NCBI RefSeq assembly: GCF_017745675.1
Contig: NZ_JAFLJM010000025.1
Location: 1-55,234, forward strand
Origin: Alkalihalobacillus sp. BA299
GTDB lineage: Bacteria > Bacillota > Bacilli > Bacillales > Bacillaceae_F
Direction of reading: 5' to 3'
Length of the DNA stretch: 55,234 bases
Position 1 is the stretch's first letter, and each line of letters starts with the position of its first letter. Below the pieces are notes generated by a model that was not told the origin of the DNA, searched no databases, and worked only from the letters and a program-made list of their open reading frames with translations. The position numbers were made by a program, and so were the translations under genes. Below are positions 27,567 to 36,041 of the stretch, piece by piece.

Positions 27567-27598
27567 AGAGGCTGACAGCGAGTCAGCCTCTCTTTTTA
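27567..27598. terminator. Bidirectional terminator between the MltG-like gene and pbpA
   Basis: AGAGGCTGAC (27567-27576) pairs with GTCAGCCTCT (27582-27591); CTTTTTAA follows on the plus strand and CTTTTG on the minus strand. The genes converge here, and the pbpA stop codon lies at 27596-27598 inside the T run. Confidence 0.85.
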
Positions 27599-29620
27599 AT
27601 CAACATTTTCTTCTTCGTTTTCCTCGACTTCATCAACAACTGGGATGTTTACCTCCGGATTTTGACGCCTTTCTTCTAATTCAAAAAAAGTATCCATAAC
27701 TCCACTAACAATATTCCTCGAGATTGAAACACTTGAATTCCTATTTACATTAGGAACAACGACAGCAACCGCTACTTTTGGATCATCGTACGGAGCATAA
27801 GCAACAAACGTTTGATTGTTCCCTCTCTTATTTAAGACCTGAGCGGTACCGGTTTTACCTGCTAGCTGGTAAGGTTTATTAGCAAGAGCTCGCCCAGTCC
27901 CTTGCGAACCTACAATAACTTGCCTGAATCCTCTTTGTACATGTTTTATGTGCTCATCACTCATTTCCACACGGTTCATGACAGTTGGTTGAAATTGAGT
28001 TATAACTCTTCCCAAATCTTCTTTTGATGAACTGGGTTCCCTTATTTCCTTGACAATCTGCGGTTTCATTCGATATCCGTCATTTGCAATCGTTGCAACG
28101 TATTGTGCTAATTGTAATGGCGTATACGTATCGAACTGTCCGATTGCAAGGTCAAGTAAATTACCCGGGTATTGTACACCGCCGTTAAACCCTAACGATT
28201 CTGAAGGTAAATCAATTCCTGTTTCAACGCCGAGTCCAAACTGATTTAAATAGTTACGAAACTCTTGATAGGATCCTTCTAAATCGTTCCAGCAACATTG
28301 CGAGCTATAATTGAAGCCTGCGATTCGCATCGCAATGTGAAACATATAAACGTTCGAGGACCTTTCTATAGCTGTTAAGCTATTAATATTCCCCATTGAC
28401 CTTACGGATTGTTTCTGAACCCCCCCGACTCGGATCGGTGCGTCATAAATAACTGAATTAGGAACGATCACACCCGAGTGAAGGCCAGCTAATACAGTGG
28501 CTCCTTTGACAGTAGACCCCATCTCAAAAGACTTATTAACCACACCAAAATGATCGAAATCTCTACCTTCATACCCTGCCATAGAATAGATTTCTCCCGT
28601 TTTTGGATCCATCATGACGACATAAGCAGCAGGATCACGTAAATAAACGCCTCGATTACTTTCCACTTCTTTACGAAGGATGTCTTCAACTTTTGATTGT
28701 AGCTCTACATCAACAGTAAGAACGAGGTCATTTCCTCTTTGACCAATCTGTTCACTCGCTGTTCCAACGACTGAACCACGACTTGTAATATTCTCAACGA
28801 CTGCTTTTTGACCTCTTAGGGCCTGTTCGTATTGCAGCTCAAGAAAACTTGTTCCAACAATATCAGACCTGTCATAGCCTCTTGATAAATAGTAATCTAA
28901 GCTTTCCCTCGGTATCGATCCTGTACGTCCAAAGAAGCTCCTAAACGTATCGTCATAAACGTATTTTCTTGTGGCATCTCTTAAGATATCAACACCTGGT
29001 AATTCATCAAGATGTTCACTAATTGCATGAGCCTCTTCTAAAGTGATCCCTTGTTTTATACGTTGGGGGGCTAAAGCATAGCCTCGATCCATTTCACGCT
29101 TAATCGCAAGGACACTTTTTTCCGCTTCCGTTATTTCTGCTAAATCTTCATTTGTTATTCGTTCTAAAGTTAATTGGTACTCCTCATTATTATCTAGGTT
29201 TCTCCGTTCTTCAGCACTCACTTTTTCAAGCGCCTGTTCTCTTCTAGTTAAGATCCAAAAATCTTTCATATCACGCTCAGTAATACTAGAAGTTTCTAAA
29301 TCAATTAATTTTGCTAATTTTTGAGCGACTTCTAATTTTTCTTGTTCAGATGGGCGTGGGGGCTGTGTGTAGGTGAGAGAAAGTTCTAATTCATTATCAA
29401 CAACGATATTACCGTAGCGATCATACATTAATCCTCTTGGAGCATCAATTCGAGCAGTTACATGACTCGTACGTTCTAGTTCGCGAGTAAAATCTTCCCC
29501 TTGGACAATTTGGACGACTCCTAACCTTAAGATAAGTGCAGAAAAAAGGATAAATACAGCAAAAAATAATATATTCAATCGCGTCGGGACATGGTTTTTT
29601 TTCTTTTTTTGATTTGTCAT
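27596..29620 (-). CDS. pbpA: Class B penicillin-binding protein 2A
   Basis: 674 residues. Monofunctional transpeptidase for lateral-wall peptidoglycan synthesis. A membrane anchor (about 17-38), a dimerisation domain with DAPRGLMYDRYGNIVVDN, and a transpeptidase domain with S369TVK, S421SN and K589TG in AGKTGTAQV are all present. The ATG at 29620 is chosen because GAGAGGG lies 7 nt upstream; the ATG two codons earlier abuts the site. An acidic C-terminal tail (EEVNIP... EENEEENVD-like) follows. In B. subtilis pbpA is followed by the pst phosphate operon; that operon is absent here. Confidence 0.95.
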   Translation of the reverse strand: MTNQKKKKNHVPTRLNILFFAVFILFSALILRLGVVQIVQGEDFTRELERTSHVTARIDAPRGLMYDRYGNIVVDNELELSLTYTQPPRPSEQEKLEVAQKLAKLIDLETSSITERDMKDFWILTRREQALEKVSAEERRNLDNNEEYQLTLERITNEDLAEITEAEKSVLAIKREMDRGYALAPQRIKQGITLEEAHAISEHLDELPGVDILRDATRKYVYDDTFRSFFGRTGSIPRESLDYYLSRGYDRSDIVGTSFLELQYEQALRGQKAVVENITSRGSVVGTASEQIGQRGNDLVLTVDVELQSKVEDILRKEVESNRGVYLRDPAAYVVMMDPKTGEIYSMAGYEGRDFDHFGVVNKSFEMGSTVKGATVLAGLHSGVIVPNSVIYDAPIRVGGVQKQSVRSMGNINSLTAIERSSNVYMFHIAMRIAGFNYSSQCCWNDLEGSYQEFRNYLNQFGLGVETGIDLPSESLGFNGGVQYPGNLLDLAIGQFDTYTPLQLAQYVATIANDGYRMKPQIVKEIREPSSSKEDLGRVITQFQPTVMNRVEMSDEHIKHVQRGFRQVIVGSQGTGRALANKPYQLAGKTGTAQVLNKRGNNQTFVAYAPYDDPKVAVAVVVPNVNRNSSVSISRNIVSGVMDTFFELEERRQNPEVNIPVVDEVEENEEENVD

Positions 29621-29670
29621 CTTCATTCCCTCTCTATAGAGTAAGCTTCCAATTATTTCACATGAAAATA

Positions 29671-29737
29671 GAAGCTGACCCAGTATTAAATGTCAGGCAC
29701 CTAAGTAGATGAGCATAGACATTTATGAGTCAGCCTC
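29671..29737 (-). terminator. Hairpin between 6S RNA and pbpA
   Basis: Minus-strand GAGGCTGAC (29729-29737) pairs with GTCAGCTTC (29671-29679), and inside it AAATGTC pairs with GACATTT; TATTTTC follows. It probably terminates transcripts arriving from the 6S or yqgE side. It contains TGTCAGGCAC, also present in the terminator at 15394. Confidence 0.5.
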
Positions 29738-29749
29738 TTATTATTTTAA

Positions 29750-29943
29750 AAATAAGGAACCCGCGTATGCCGTTGCCCTATTGTTTCAAGAACCTACACT
29801 CGTAGGTGGGTGTTCGCAAAAGATTCTTCAACGTCCTTGTATAAGGCATGTTGTTAAATCTTTAATATAGAACTCCCTTTTTAAATCCACGGTTCGAAAC
29901 AAGTAGAGGCTAACTAACACGGCAGGTTGTGTTTTTGGATTGT
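29750..29943 (-). ncRNA. ssrS: Probable 6S RNA (SsrS)
   Basis: A 394-bp gene-free region contains a ~190-nt structured RNA on the minus strand. A closing stem forms between AACCTGCCGT (about 29917-29926) and ACGGCA...GGGTT (about 29757-29772). Inside, after an open bubble, TTGTTTCGAACC (about 29890-29901) pairs with GGTTCTTGAAACAA. The start CCTGCCGTGTTAGTTAG resembles the 5' end of Bacillus 6S-1 (CCTGATGTGTTAGTTG, from memory). A TATAAT at 29950-29955 would start transcription near 29943, and TTATTTTT follows the closing stem. Length and layout (long hairpin with central bubble) fit 6S RNA, which sequesters vegetative RNA polymerase. Confidence 0.72.
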
Positions 29944-30014
29944 ATAAGTATTATACCATATGAAAATATAATTTTTAAAGTTAAGTTTCGCTTTCCCACA
30001 GTTTTTCAACAAAT

Positions 30015-31301
30015 TTAGACAGTAGTGCCTCCACTGTCCCCTTCTCCCTTTTGTTGCCGGGAAAAACTATACGTTTCCCCACCTTTATTCATAGAAAATT
30101 TGACTTTTCTCACAAAGAAATAAATGATTAAGTGCCCCGCACCTAGTATTAGAAAAAGAGCTGGAATTCCGTGTTCCTCATTAAAGACTGTAATCGTAAT
30201 AATGAAGGCAAGGACAGAGACAACTCTCCCTAAATTTAAAAATAATTCACGAACAACGATATATTCTACGCGCATTTCTGCAGCCTTCCATCCTTTCCCA
30301 ATTACATCATACGTTAAAGAAACGTACGGTACGAGTAGCATCGGATAGGCGATCGATATAACAACGGCGTACATAATGAGCCTAGTAAAGTTTAAATCCG
30401 TAATAATGATGAATATAGCTAAATAAAGGATTATCCCTCCAAGTAATATCGATTTCTTTCGATAAGAAGGCTTCATAAGGCGAGTTGCAAGGTAGTAACA
30501 GATAAATGAAACAGCTGAAGCAACCAGTCCATATGTACCGATAGCAAGTTCACTACCAGTTGCTATATATACCCAAACGACGATAACAAAAACAAAGGTT
30601 CCTTCTCTTAGCCCTTGAAAAAAATGAGCATGAAGAATATGTTTCCAATTTTCATTTCGTTTTCTTTCTTTTAAAATAGCAAGAAATGAAAAGCTGCCTG
30701 ATGCAGGTCTTCTCTTTAAAAATAGGCTTGTTATCACTGCAACAACAAACAACGTTAGTGATATTCCAAAAATGATTTTATACCCAAAAAATCTCTCCAT
30801 TCGCGTGATAATAAACCCTGCTAAAATTGGTCCAATCATTCCAGCAAATGAAGTTAATAACCCTAAAAATCCATTGAAAAAATCTCTTGTTTCTGGTTCT
30901 GTAATTTCAAATGTTAATACATTAAAAGCTAACCAATAAAATCCAAAACCAATCCCTAATAATGACCCTAACAAAATTAAATACTGTGCTGCATTTTCAC
31001 CTAAGAAAAGGACTGTAAAGAAGAAAACGGATAGGAAACTTACTCCTAACCGCAGCACGATAACACGATCAATCTTTTTTGCCCATCTTCCTGCAAGAAT
31101 AAATGTAATCGGCTGCATAACAACGGATGATAAATTATAAAGTGCAATATCAAGAAATTCTCCAGACTGCTTCCACAAATATACATTAACAAATGTATTA
31201 GATAATGCAATACTTAGAGCATAAAGCCCACCAATCGTTAATAAAAGGATTAAATCTCGATTTACTTCCACATCCCCAACTAACTTTTGCATCATTTTCA
31301 T
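30015..31301 (-). CDS. yqgE: MFS transporter YqgE
   Basis: 428 residues with about 12 predicted helices, C-terminal tail hydrophilic (QQKGEGDSGGTTV). The N-terminal cytoplasmic segment MKMMQKLVGDVEVNRDLILLL and order yqgE between sodA and pbpA match B. subtilis YqgE (430 residues). A loop between helices 2 and 3 holds AGRWAKKIDR, an MFS motif-A variant. Substrate unknown. AAGGTGG upstream of the ATG is somewhat distant (about 12 nt). Confidence 0.85.
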   Translation of the reverse strand: MKMMQKLVGDVEVNRDLILLLTIGGLYALSIALSNTFVNVYLWKQSGEFLDIALYNLSSVVMQPITFILAGRWAKKIDRVIVLRLGVSFLSVFFFTVLFLGENAAQYLILLGSLLGIGFGFYWLAFNVLTFEITEPETRDFFNGFLGLLTSFAGMIGPILAGFIITRMERFFGYKIIFGISLTLFVVAVITSLFLKRRPASGSFSFLAILKERKRNENWKHILHAHFFQGLREGTFVFVIVVWVYIATGSELAIGTYGLVASAVSFICYYLATRLMKPSYRKKSILLGGIILYLAIFIIITDLNFTRLIMYAVVISIAYPMLLVPYVSLTYDVIGKGWKAAEMRVEYIVVRELFLNLGRVVSVLAFIITITVFNEEHGIPALFLILGAGHLIIYFFVRKVKFSMNKGGETYSFSRQQKGEGDSGGTTV

Positions 31302-31411
31302 GCCGACACTACACCACCTTAAGTGTAGTTTGGCGATTTTAAATGGTCGTTATACAATAATTATGATTATGGGGGGGCTCATAAATATCTGCACTCCTCT
31401 TACTTACACAA

Positions 31412-31444
31412 AACACCGCTAACCATTTCATGATTAGCGGTGTT
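31412..31444. terminator. Terminator of sodA
   Basis: Perfect 11-bp stem AACACCGCTAA/TTAGCGGTGTT with U-rich sequence on both strands (TTTTGTG on the minus strand), 15 bp after the sodA stop codon. Confidence 0.9.
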
Positions 31445-31458
31445 TTTCGGTTATGATA

Positions 31459-32070
31459 TTATTTAGCTTCGCTATATAGCTTAGCTACTTCATCCCAGTT
31501 TACTACGTTCCAGAACGCATTAATGTAATCAGGACGACGGTTTTGATAATTTAAGTAATACGCATGCTCCCATACGTCTAATCCTAAAATTGGAGTTTTC
31601 CCTTCCATTAATGGAGAATCTTGGTTTGGAGTGCTCATTACTTCAAGCTCACCATTGTTAACAGCTAACCAAGCCCAACCAGAACCAAAGCGAGTTGCCC
31701 CAGCTTTAGCAAACTCTTCTTTAAAGCTTTCAAGACTTCCGAATTTACTGTTGATTGCTTGAGCTAAATCACCAGATGGCTCACCGCCACCGTTCGGGCT
31801 TAATAAAGTCCAGAATAAAGAGTGGTTAGCATGTCCTCCACCATTGTTTCTTACTGCTGTACGAATATTTTCTGGTACAGCATCTAAATTGCTAATTAAG
31901 TCTTCAACTGATTTGCTTGAAAGCTCATCATGACCTTCTAAAGCATTGTTTAAGTTTGTTACATACGTATTGTGATGCTTTCCATGGTGGATGTTCATTG
32001 TTTGCTCATCAATATGAGGTTCTAGAGCGTTTGCAGCATAAGGTAATGCAGGTAATTCATACTTTGCCAT
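31459..32070 (-). CDS. sodA: Superoxide dismutase, Mn type
   Basis: 203 residues, full length. Converts superoxide to hydrogen peroxide and oxygen in the cytoplasm. Metal ligands: His in [13 protein letters not shown] (about 26-28), His in [10 protein letters not shown] (about 81), and Asp/His in [14 protein letters not shown] (about 163-167). GGHANHS and the GGGEP region are typical of Mn-dependent Bacillus SodA. The ATG follows GGAGG at 10 nt. Single gene with a strong terminator. Confidence 0.96.
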   Translation of the reverse strand: MAKYELPALPYAANALEPHIDEQTMNIHHGKHHNTYVTNLNNALEGHDELSSKSVEDLISNLDAVPENIRTAVRNNGGGHANHSLFWTLLSPNGGGEPSGDLAQAINSKFGSLESFKEEFAKAGATRFGSGWAWLAVNNGELEVMSTPNQDSPLMEGKTPILGLDVWEHAYYLNYQNRRPDYINAFWNVVNWDEVAKLYSEAK

Positions 32071-32433
32071 TTTTTCATTTCCTCCCTAAACAATTGTTTT
32101 TCATAATAATTTGGAAAAGTGAGACAATGCAGTTAATATATTTAAGCAACAGAAATGTTTACTAAGTTGCTCAATAATTACATTATCAGAAAAAACCAGA
32201 ACATGCAATTGATATGTATTATGGATTTAATCGCTTTCTAGTTTCTTATTCCACACTATACATTACCCTTTTTTTTATAATAATAATCAAAACATACATA
32301 ATTACCGGACATACCCCATATTGTGAATTACGTACATATACTGGAGTTCAAAAGGAGCAGAAAAATAGTTGTAAAAATTCTTATTAAGGTTCTGTACTCC
32401 TTTTTGAACAAATATTCTAAGGAGGGTGTGAGC

Positions 32434-33258
32434 TTGCATTGGTTTGAAGCACTTTTATTAGGGATTATCCAAGGAATATCAGAATTTCTACCTATCTCTA
32501 GTTCGGCACATTTAGTTATAGCTGAAAAATTATTAGGGATTCGTATGTCTACTGGAAGCCTTACGTTTGAAGTACTTCTTCACGCAGCATCTTTATTAGC
32601 AGTTATTTGTTTTTTTTGGAGAGATCTATTAGTGATCTTAAGGGATTTTTTTCATTATTTATTTACAAAAGATAAGGAGGCAAAGGCAAACTATCGCTTC
32701 GCCTGGTTAATTGTAGGGGCGACAATTATTACAATGGGAGTAGGAAAAGGCATTGAAGGTGTCATCGGAAATAACCTAACAAATTCGTCAACGATTGGCG
32801 CTTCTTTAATTGTAACCGGAATATTTTTAATTTTAATGGAACATGGAATAAATATCGGAAAGCGTACTGTTAAAGACATGACCTGGAAGGATTGTGTCAT
32901 CATTGGATTCGGTCAAGCTCTAGCAGTTATTCCTGGGATTTCAAGAGCCGGAAGTACTCTCATTGTATCATTATGGTGTGGTTTAGATAAAAAAACAGCT
33001 GTTCGCTATTCATTCCTTTTATCAATTCCTGTAATTACGGGGATTACTATTTTAAAAATTCCTGAAATTACAACAAACACTTTTTCAGGTGTAGGCTTCG
33101 AGCTTTTCATCGCATGTATCACTTCATTTATTTTTGCTATTATTGGTATACAGTGGCTTATTCAAATGTTAAATCAAGCAAAGCTCACTTACTTTGCCAT
33201 CTATTGCATTGGACTTGGTACAATCACATGGATCTTTCTAAACGACCTACAAATGTAA
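32434..33258 (+). CDS. uppP: Undecaprenyl-diphosphatase UppP (BacA type)
   Basis: 274 residues, polytopic. It dephosphorylates undecaprenyl diphosphate so that the lipid carrier of cell-wall synthesis is recycled. Active-site motifs: GIIQGISEFLPISSSAHL near the N-terminus (catalytic Glu/Ser) and PGISRAGSTLI in the second half. Start is TTG at 32434 directly after AAGGAGGGTG; a frame extends 37 codons upstream but that segment is basic and not part of the family. Gene is on the plus strand, convergent with the tRNA cluster. Confidence 0.93.
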   Translation: MHWFEALLLGIIQGISEFLPISSSAHLVIAEKLLGIRMSTGSLTFEVLLHAASLLAVICFFWRDLLVILRDFFHYLFTKDKEAKANYRFAWLIVGATIITMGVGKGIEGVIGNNLTNSSTIGASLIVTGIFLILMEHGINIGKRTVKDMTWKDCVIIGFGQALAVIPGISRAGSTLIVSLWCGLDKKTAVRYSFLLSIPVITGITILKIPEITTNTFSGVGFELFIACITSFIFAIIGIQWLIQMLNQAKLTYFAIYCIGLGTITWIFLNDLQM

Positions 33259-33263
33259 AGAAA

Positions 33264-33299
33264 AGCTTATGACTGAAAATTCCCTTTCAATCATAAGCT
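33264..33299. terminator. Terminator between uppP and the tRNA cluster
   Basis: Long stem AGCTTATGACTGAAA with TTTCAATCATAAGCT. On the minus strand TTTTCTTT follows, so it ends the tRNA transcript; on the plus strand the U tract is poor. Confidence 0.8.
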
Positions 33300-33319
33300 C
33301 TAATATGTATAAAATATGG

Positions 33320-33409
33320 CGGAGGAAGAGGGATTCGAACCCCCGCGCGGTTTAACCCGCCTGTCGGTTTTCAAGACCGATCCCTTCAGCCGGACTTGGG
33401 TATTCCTCC
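33320..33409 (-). tRNA. tRNA-Ser (anticodon TGA)
   Basis: Type II tRNA with long variable arm; acceptor GGAGGAA/TTCCTCC, anticodon arm CGGTC-TTGAAAA-CCG with TGA, T loop GTTCGAATC, discriminator G. CCA encoded at 33317-33319. Last gene of the five-tRNA transcript. Confidence 0.97.
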
Positions 33410-33475
33410 GTTTTAGATGTATTATATTAAAAAATAATTTTTCTTCTTACTTCAAATTTCTAACTACTAGAATGG

Positions 33476-33549
33476 TGGACCCTGTAGGACTCGAACCTAC
33501 GACCAATCGGTTATGAGCCGACCGCTCTGACCAACTGAGCTAAGGGTCC
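33476..33549 (-). tRNA. tRNA-Ile2 (anticodon CAT, lysidine-type)
   Basis: Acceptor GGACCCT/AGGGTCC, anticodon loop CTCATAA, T loop GTTCGAGTC. The sequence GGCTCATAACC and acceptor GGACCnT resemble the B. subtilis tRNA-Ile with CAT anticodon (modified to lysidine by TilS), not elongator or initiator Met, which have different acceptor stems. CCA encoded at 33473-33475. Confidence 0.8.
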
Positions 33550-33557
33550 ATTGATGG

Positions 33558-33631
33558 GGCGATTGATGGGAATCGAACCCACGAATGCCGGAGCCACAAT
33601 CCGGTGCGTTAACCACTTCGCCACAACCGCC
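33558..33631 (-). tRNA. tRNA-His (anticodon GTG)
   Basis: 5' GGCGGTTG with an encoded extra G at position -1 that pairs with C73, anticodon loop TTGTGGC, T loop GTTCGATTC. CCA encoded at 33555-33557. Confidence 0.97.
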
Positions 33632-33653
33632 ATCATTATGAAATTAAAATTGG

Positions 33654-33727
33654 TAGCGGCGGAGGGAATCGAACCCACGACCTCACGGGTATGAACCGTA
33701 CGCTCTAGCCAGCTGAGCTACACCGCC
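33654..33727 (-). tRNA. tRNA-Met, elongator (anticodon CAT)
   Basis: 5' GGCGGTG with 3' CGCCGCT, D arm AGCTCAGCTGGCTAGAGC, anticodon loop TTCATAC, T loop GTTCGATTC. The first base pair G-T and overall sequence match Bacillus elongator tRNA-Met rather than initiator. CCA encoded at 33651-33653. Confidence 0.93.
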
Positions 33728-33738
33728 AAAATGTTTGG

Positions 33739-33811
33739 CTCCACAGGCAGGACTCGAACCTGCGACCGATCGGTTAACAGCCGATTGCTCTACCAACTGA
33801 GCTACTGTGGA
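33739..33811 (-). tRNA. tRNA-Asn (anticodon GTT)
   Basis: Acceptor TCCACAG/CTGTGGA, discriminator G, anticodon loop CTGTTAA, T loop GTTCGAGTC. CCA encoded at 33736-33738. First gene of the cluster after the promoter. Confidence 0.97.
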
Positions 33812-33829
33812 ATAATAACGACAATTTTA

Positions 33830-33859
33830 ATTATATATCAAATCATCTTTTTTAGTCAA
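33830..33859 (-). promoter_or_regulatory. Promoter of the tRNA cluster
   Basis: Minus-strand TTGACT (33854-33859), 18-bp spacer, TATAAT (33830-33835), 18 bp upstream of tRNA-Asn. Confidence 0.8.
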
Positions 33860-33973
33860 TACCTAATTACGTTTTCGTAAATGAGTAATAGGATGAAAAT
33901 GTTAGTGACGAAAAGTAATATATCATAAACTTTCTTCTATGACAAGGTATTTTTAAAATAACTGTTCCCTAAC

Positions 33974-34220
33974 AAGAAAAGCGGAAGCGCCCGTTTACCG
34001 ATGTACAGACTGAACTGAACCGCAGGAGATAAAGGAAACACGAAGAAGCGCTAGCGATCCGATATTGACTTATCGTACGGAGGTGAGGGAAGTGTCGCTA
34101 GTCGGTGGGCGCTGGAGAGCCAGCAATTAGTGTCTTGACTTTTAGACACGTTTGATGGACCGAAGCGACCTCGAGCCGATGACACCTGCAGCTAGACATC
34201 CTCGAAATTTCTTATTCTTT
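33974..34220. repeat. Dispersed intergenic repeat, copy R2 (longest)
   Basis: About 247 bp. It begins AAGAAAAGCGGAAGCGCCCG and ends CTCGAAATTTCTTATTCTT. AGCGCCC near the left end can pair with GGGCGCT at about 34107-34113, and an inner hairpin GTGTCT/AGACAC is present. R1 has both ends of this sequence, R3 only the middle. No ORF. The wording GCGCCCGTTTACCGA...AGGAGATAAAGGAAACAC is one I recall as recurrent in Bacillaceae genomes. Confidence 0.8.
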
Positions 34221-34312
34221 AAAGTAGGTTATCCCTTGTAGCATTTTTTTTTCTCTTGTAAAATGTATGGTGGTAGTTGCTAATTATAGGAAAAGGAGTA
34301 GACTTAATTAAA

Positions 34313-35116
34313 ATGAATATATTTAATCAATTGATAAAAAGCTTATATTCTCCTAAAGATATCGCTACATTTCGATTTCAAGGTATTGGAAAGACGATTT
34401 TTTATGTATTTTTATTAATGGCGATTATTTCAATACCAAATGCGATTAGTTTATCAACAACTGCTTATCAAGGCGTCAACTATTTAGCAACATCTTTGCA
34501 AGAAGAAATTCCTGATTTTGCTTTCCAAAACGGTGTACTGACTTCAGATTTATCATCGCCATACATTGACGGGGATGATAATGCAGTTTTTATACTTGAT
34601 TCTACTGGCCAATTAAGTGTCGATGATATTTATGAATATGATAATGGCTTAGCATTACTTGAACGAGAGGCAGTCATTATGACTGACGGTATGGCAGAAA
34701 CTGTCCGCTATCGAGATTTAGGAAATCTCAATTTAACAAAAGAAGAAATTTCAGGTTTAGTTAATGGTGTTGCTGATGTTCTTCCTGTTATTCTAAGTAT
34801 TATATTATTATTATTGTACTTATTTTTTACAGCGTTAAAATTCATCGGTGTTACTGTATTAGCTTTAATTGGATTAATGTTAAAAAATAAAGCAGGTCAA
34901 AACTTAAAGTATCGACACTTATGGATACTATCAGCTTATACTGTAACATTAGCAACTGCGCTCTTTGCTTTAACTGAAGCTTTCGGTATTTATATCCCAT
35001 TCTCATTTTTATTCTATTGGGTTATAGCTATCTTCATGTTATACCGGGTTCTTCATTATGTTCCTAAACCTACACCTCGAAACGATGTAGAAACTACTCC
35101 TCCAGTAACGGATTGA
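34313..35116 (+). CDS. yqgB: DUF1189 membrane protein (YqgB-like)
   Basis: 267 residues. It begins MNIFNQLIKSLYSPKDIATFRFQGIGKT, the conserved family start, followed by a membrane helix (about 28-48), an extracytoplasmic region (about 50-150) and a cluster of helices (about 155-250). No catalytic motif. ATG at 34313 is chosen from family conservation, although AAAGGAG is 15 nt away; an upstream frame start (34277) adds 12 residues. Terminated by a strong hairpin. Confidence 0.82.
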   Translation: MNIFNQLIKSLYSPKDIATFRFQGIGKTIFYVFLLMAIISIPNAISLSTTAYQGVNYLATSLQEEIPDFAFQNGVLTSDLSSPYIDGDDNAVFILDSTGQLSVDDIYEYDNGLALLEREAVIMTDGMAETVRYRDLGNLNLTKEEISGLVNGVADVLPVILSIILLLLYLFFTALKFIGVTVLALIGLMLKNKAGQNLKYRHLWILSAYTVTLATALFALTEAFGIYIPFSFLFYWVIAIFMLYRVLHYVPKPTPRNDVETTPPVTD

Positions 35117-35124
35117 ATGCTTTT

Positions 35125-35150
35125 AAGGGGCTGACCTATGTCAGCCCCTT
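35125..35150 (+). terminator. Terminator of yqgB
   Basis: AAGGGGCTGAC/GTCAGCCCCTT with CTAT loop, followed by TCTTATT. Eight bp after the yqgB stop. Confidence 0.9.
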
Positions 35151-35155
35151 TCTTA

Positions 35156-35311
35156 TTAAACTTCTTCTACTTTAAAGTCTGATGTTAATTCTTGGAGACT
35201 TTTTGATATTTGGTTTAACTCTTTTGCATTGTATTATTTTCTTTCGTTTGAAGTAATTGTTGATTAGAAACAGCTGTCATTTGTTCTGTACTTGCTATCT
35301 GATGAATTAAA
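35156..35311 (-). pseudogene. C-terminal remnant of a methyl-accepting chemotaxis protein
   Basis: On the minus strand, directly after the NfeD stop, the frame reads IHQIASTEQMTAVSNQQL...QTKEN, then a +1 shift near 35230 continues as NAKELNQISKSLQELTSDF, KVEEV and stop (35156-35158). This is the usual C-terminal end of a bacterial chemoreceptor (the IAxSTEQM block followed by the final coiled coil and tail). Everything upstream is missing and the frame is broken, so it is a decayed fragment. It is not a product of the neighbouring gene. Confidence 0.75.
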
Positions 35312-35947
35312 TTATTCATCTTCAATTTTTTTTACAACAATACGAGTTCCGTCAACCGAAACTACTTCAACTACGGTCTCTTGTGCTAACCAATTATTCT
35401 CACTCGTTGCACTGTATTGCTTACCTTCCACTTCAATTGTACCAATCGGACGAAATGGTGTGACTGTTTTTGCTCTTTTTCCTACTAAATCTTTATACGT
35501 AGTATTTAGCGAATTATAACCTTGTTCCCCAGTTAACTGATCTTTTAATGTCATTTTTGACCATAATTTTCGCGAAGGAAAAACCTTGAGAAAAAGTAAG
35601 GACGCAGCTGCTCCTAGCACTAATCCCATCGCTACTAATGCTCCGTACACAAAGTTTGGAGCGGGTACTGCTAAACCAACTATCATTAATATAATGCCAA
35701 GCAGTGCAATTGTACCATCACTAATCACTTTTCCATCGACAATTATTAATAAAAGACCTAAAATGTACAACAATATGACCCAAATTCCTGTATCTCCGGC
35801 AATATGGTAAGAAAAATAAACAGCCATAATACCAATTCCTAGTACACCAAAGATGCCTTTTGCCTTAACCAGTAACTCGCCAATTAAGAAAAGGGTTCCT
35901 AAAAATACAACGAGAAATCCGATACTTGCAATATTTAGAACTTCCAT
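35312..35947 (-). CDS. NfeD family membrane protein
   Basis: 211 residues. Four to five hydrophobic helices in the first 125 residues, then a C-terminal OB-fold domain (about 135-211) with GKRAKTVTPFRPIGTIEVEGKQYSA and ETVVEVVSVDGTRIVVKK, the NfeD signature. NfeD proteins assist flotillin/stomatin-type membrane proteins; no flotillin gene is adjacent. This is the short form without a protease domain. The ATG at 35947 follows GGGGGTTGAAGT. Confidence 0.85.
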   Translation of the reverse strand: MEVLNIASIGFLVVFLGTLFLIGELLVKAKGIFGVLGIGIMAVYFSYHIAGDTGIWVILLYILGLLLIIVDGKVISDGTIALLGIILMIVGLAVPAPNFVYGALVAMGLVLGAAASLLFLKVFPSRKLWSKMTLKDQLTGEQGYNSLNTTYKDLVGKRAKTVTPFRPIGTIEVEGKQYSATSENNWLAQETVVEVVSVDGTRIVVKKIEDE

Positions 35948-36041
35948 TTACTTCAACCCCCAATCATTTAAAATATACGAGTTAAAACGAAAGAAGTTTC
36001 ATTTCATTTTTTGGTTAAACTACTTATGAGGTGAAAAAAGT

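Noticed and set aside
32323..32433. N-terminal extension of UppP by 37 codons
   Set aside because: The extension is basic and absent from the family; AAGGAGGGTG points to the TTG at 32434.
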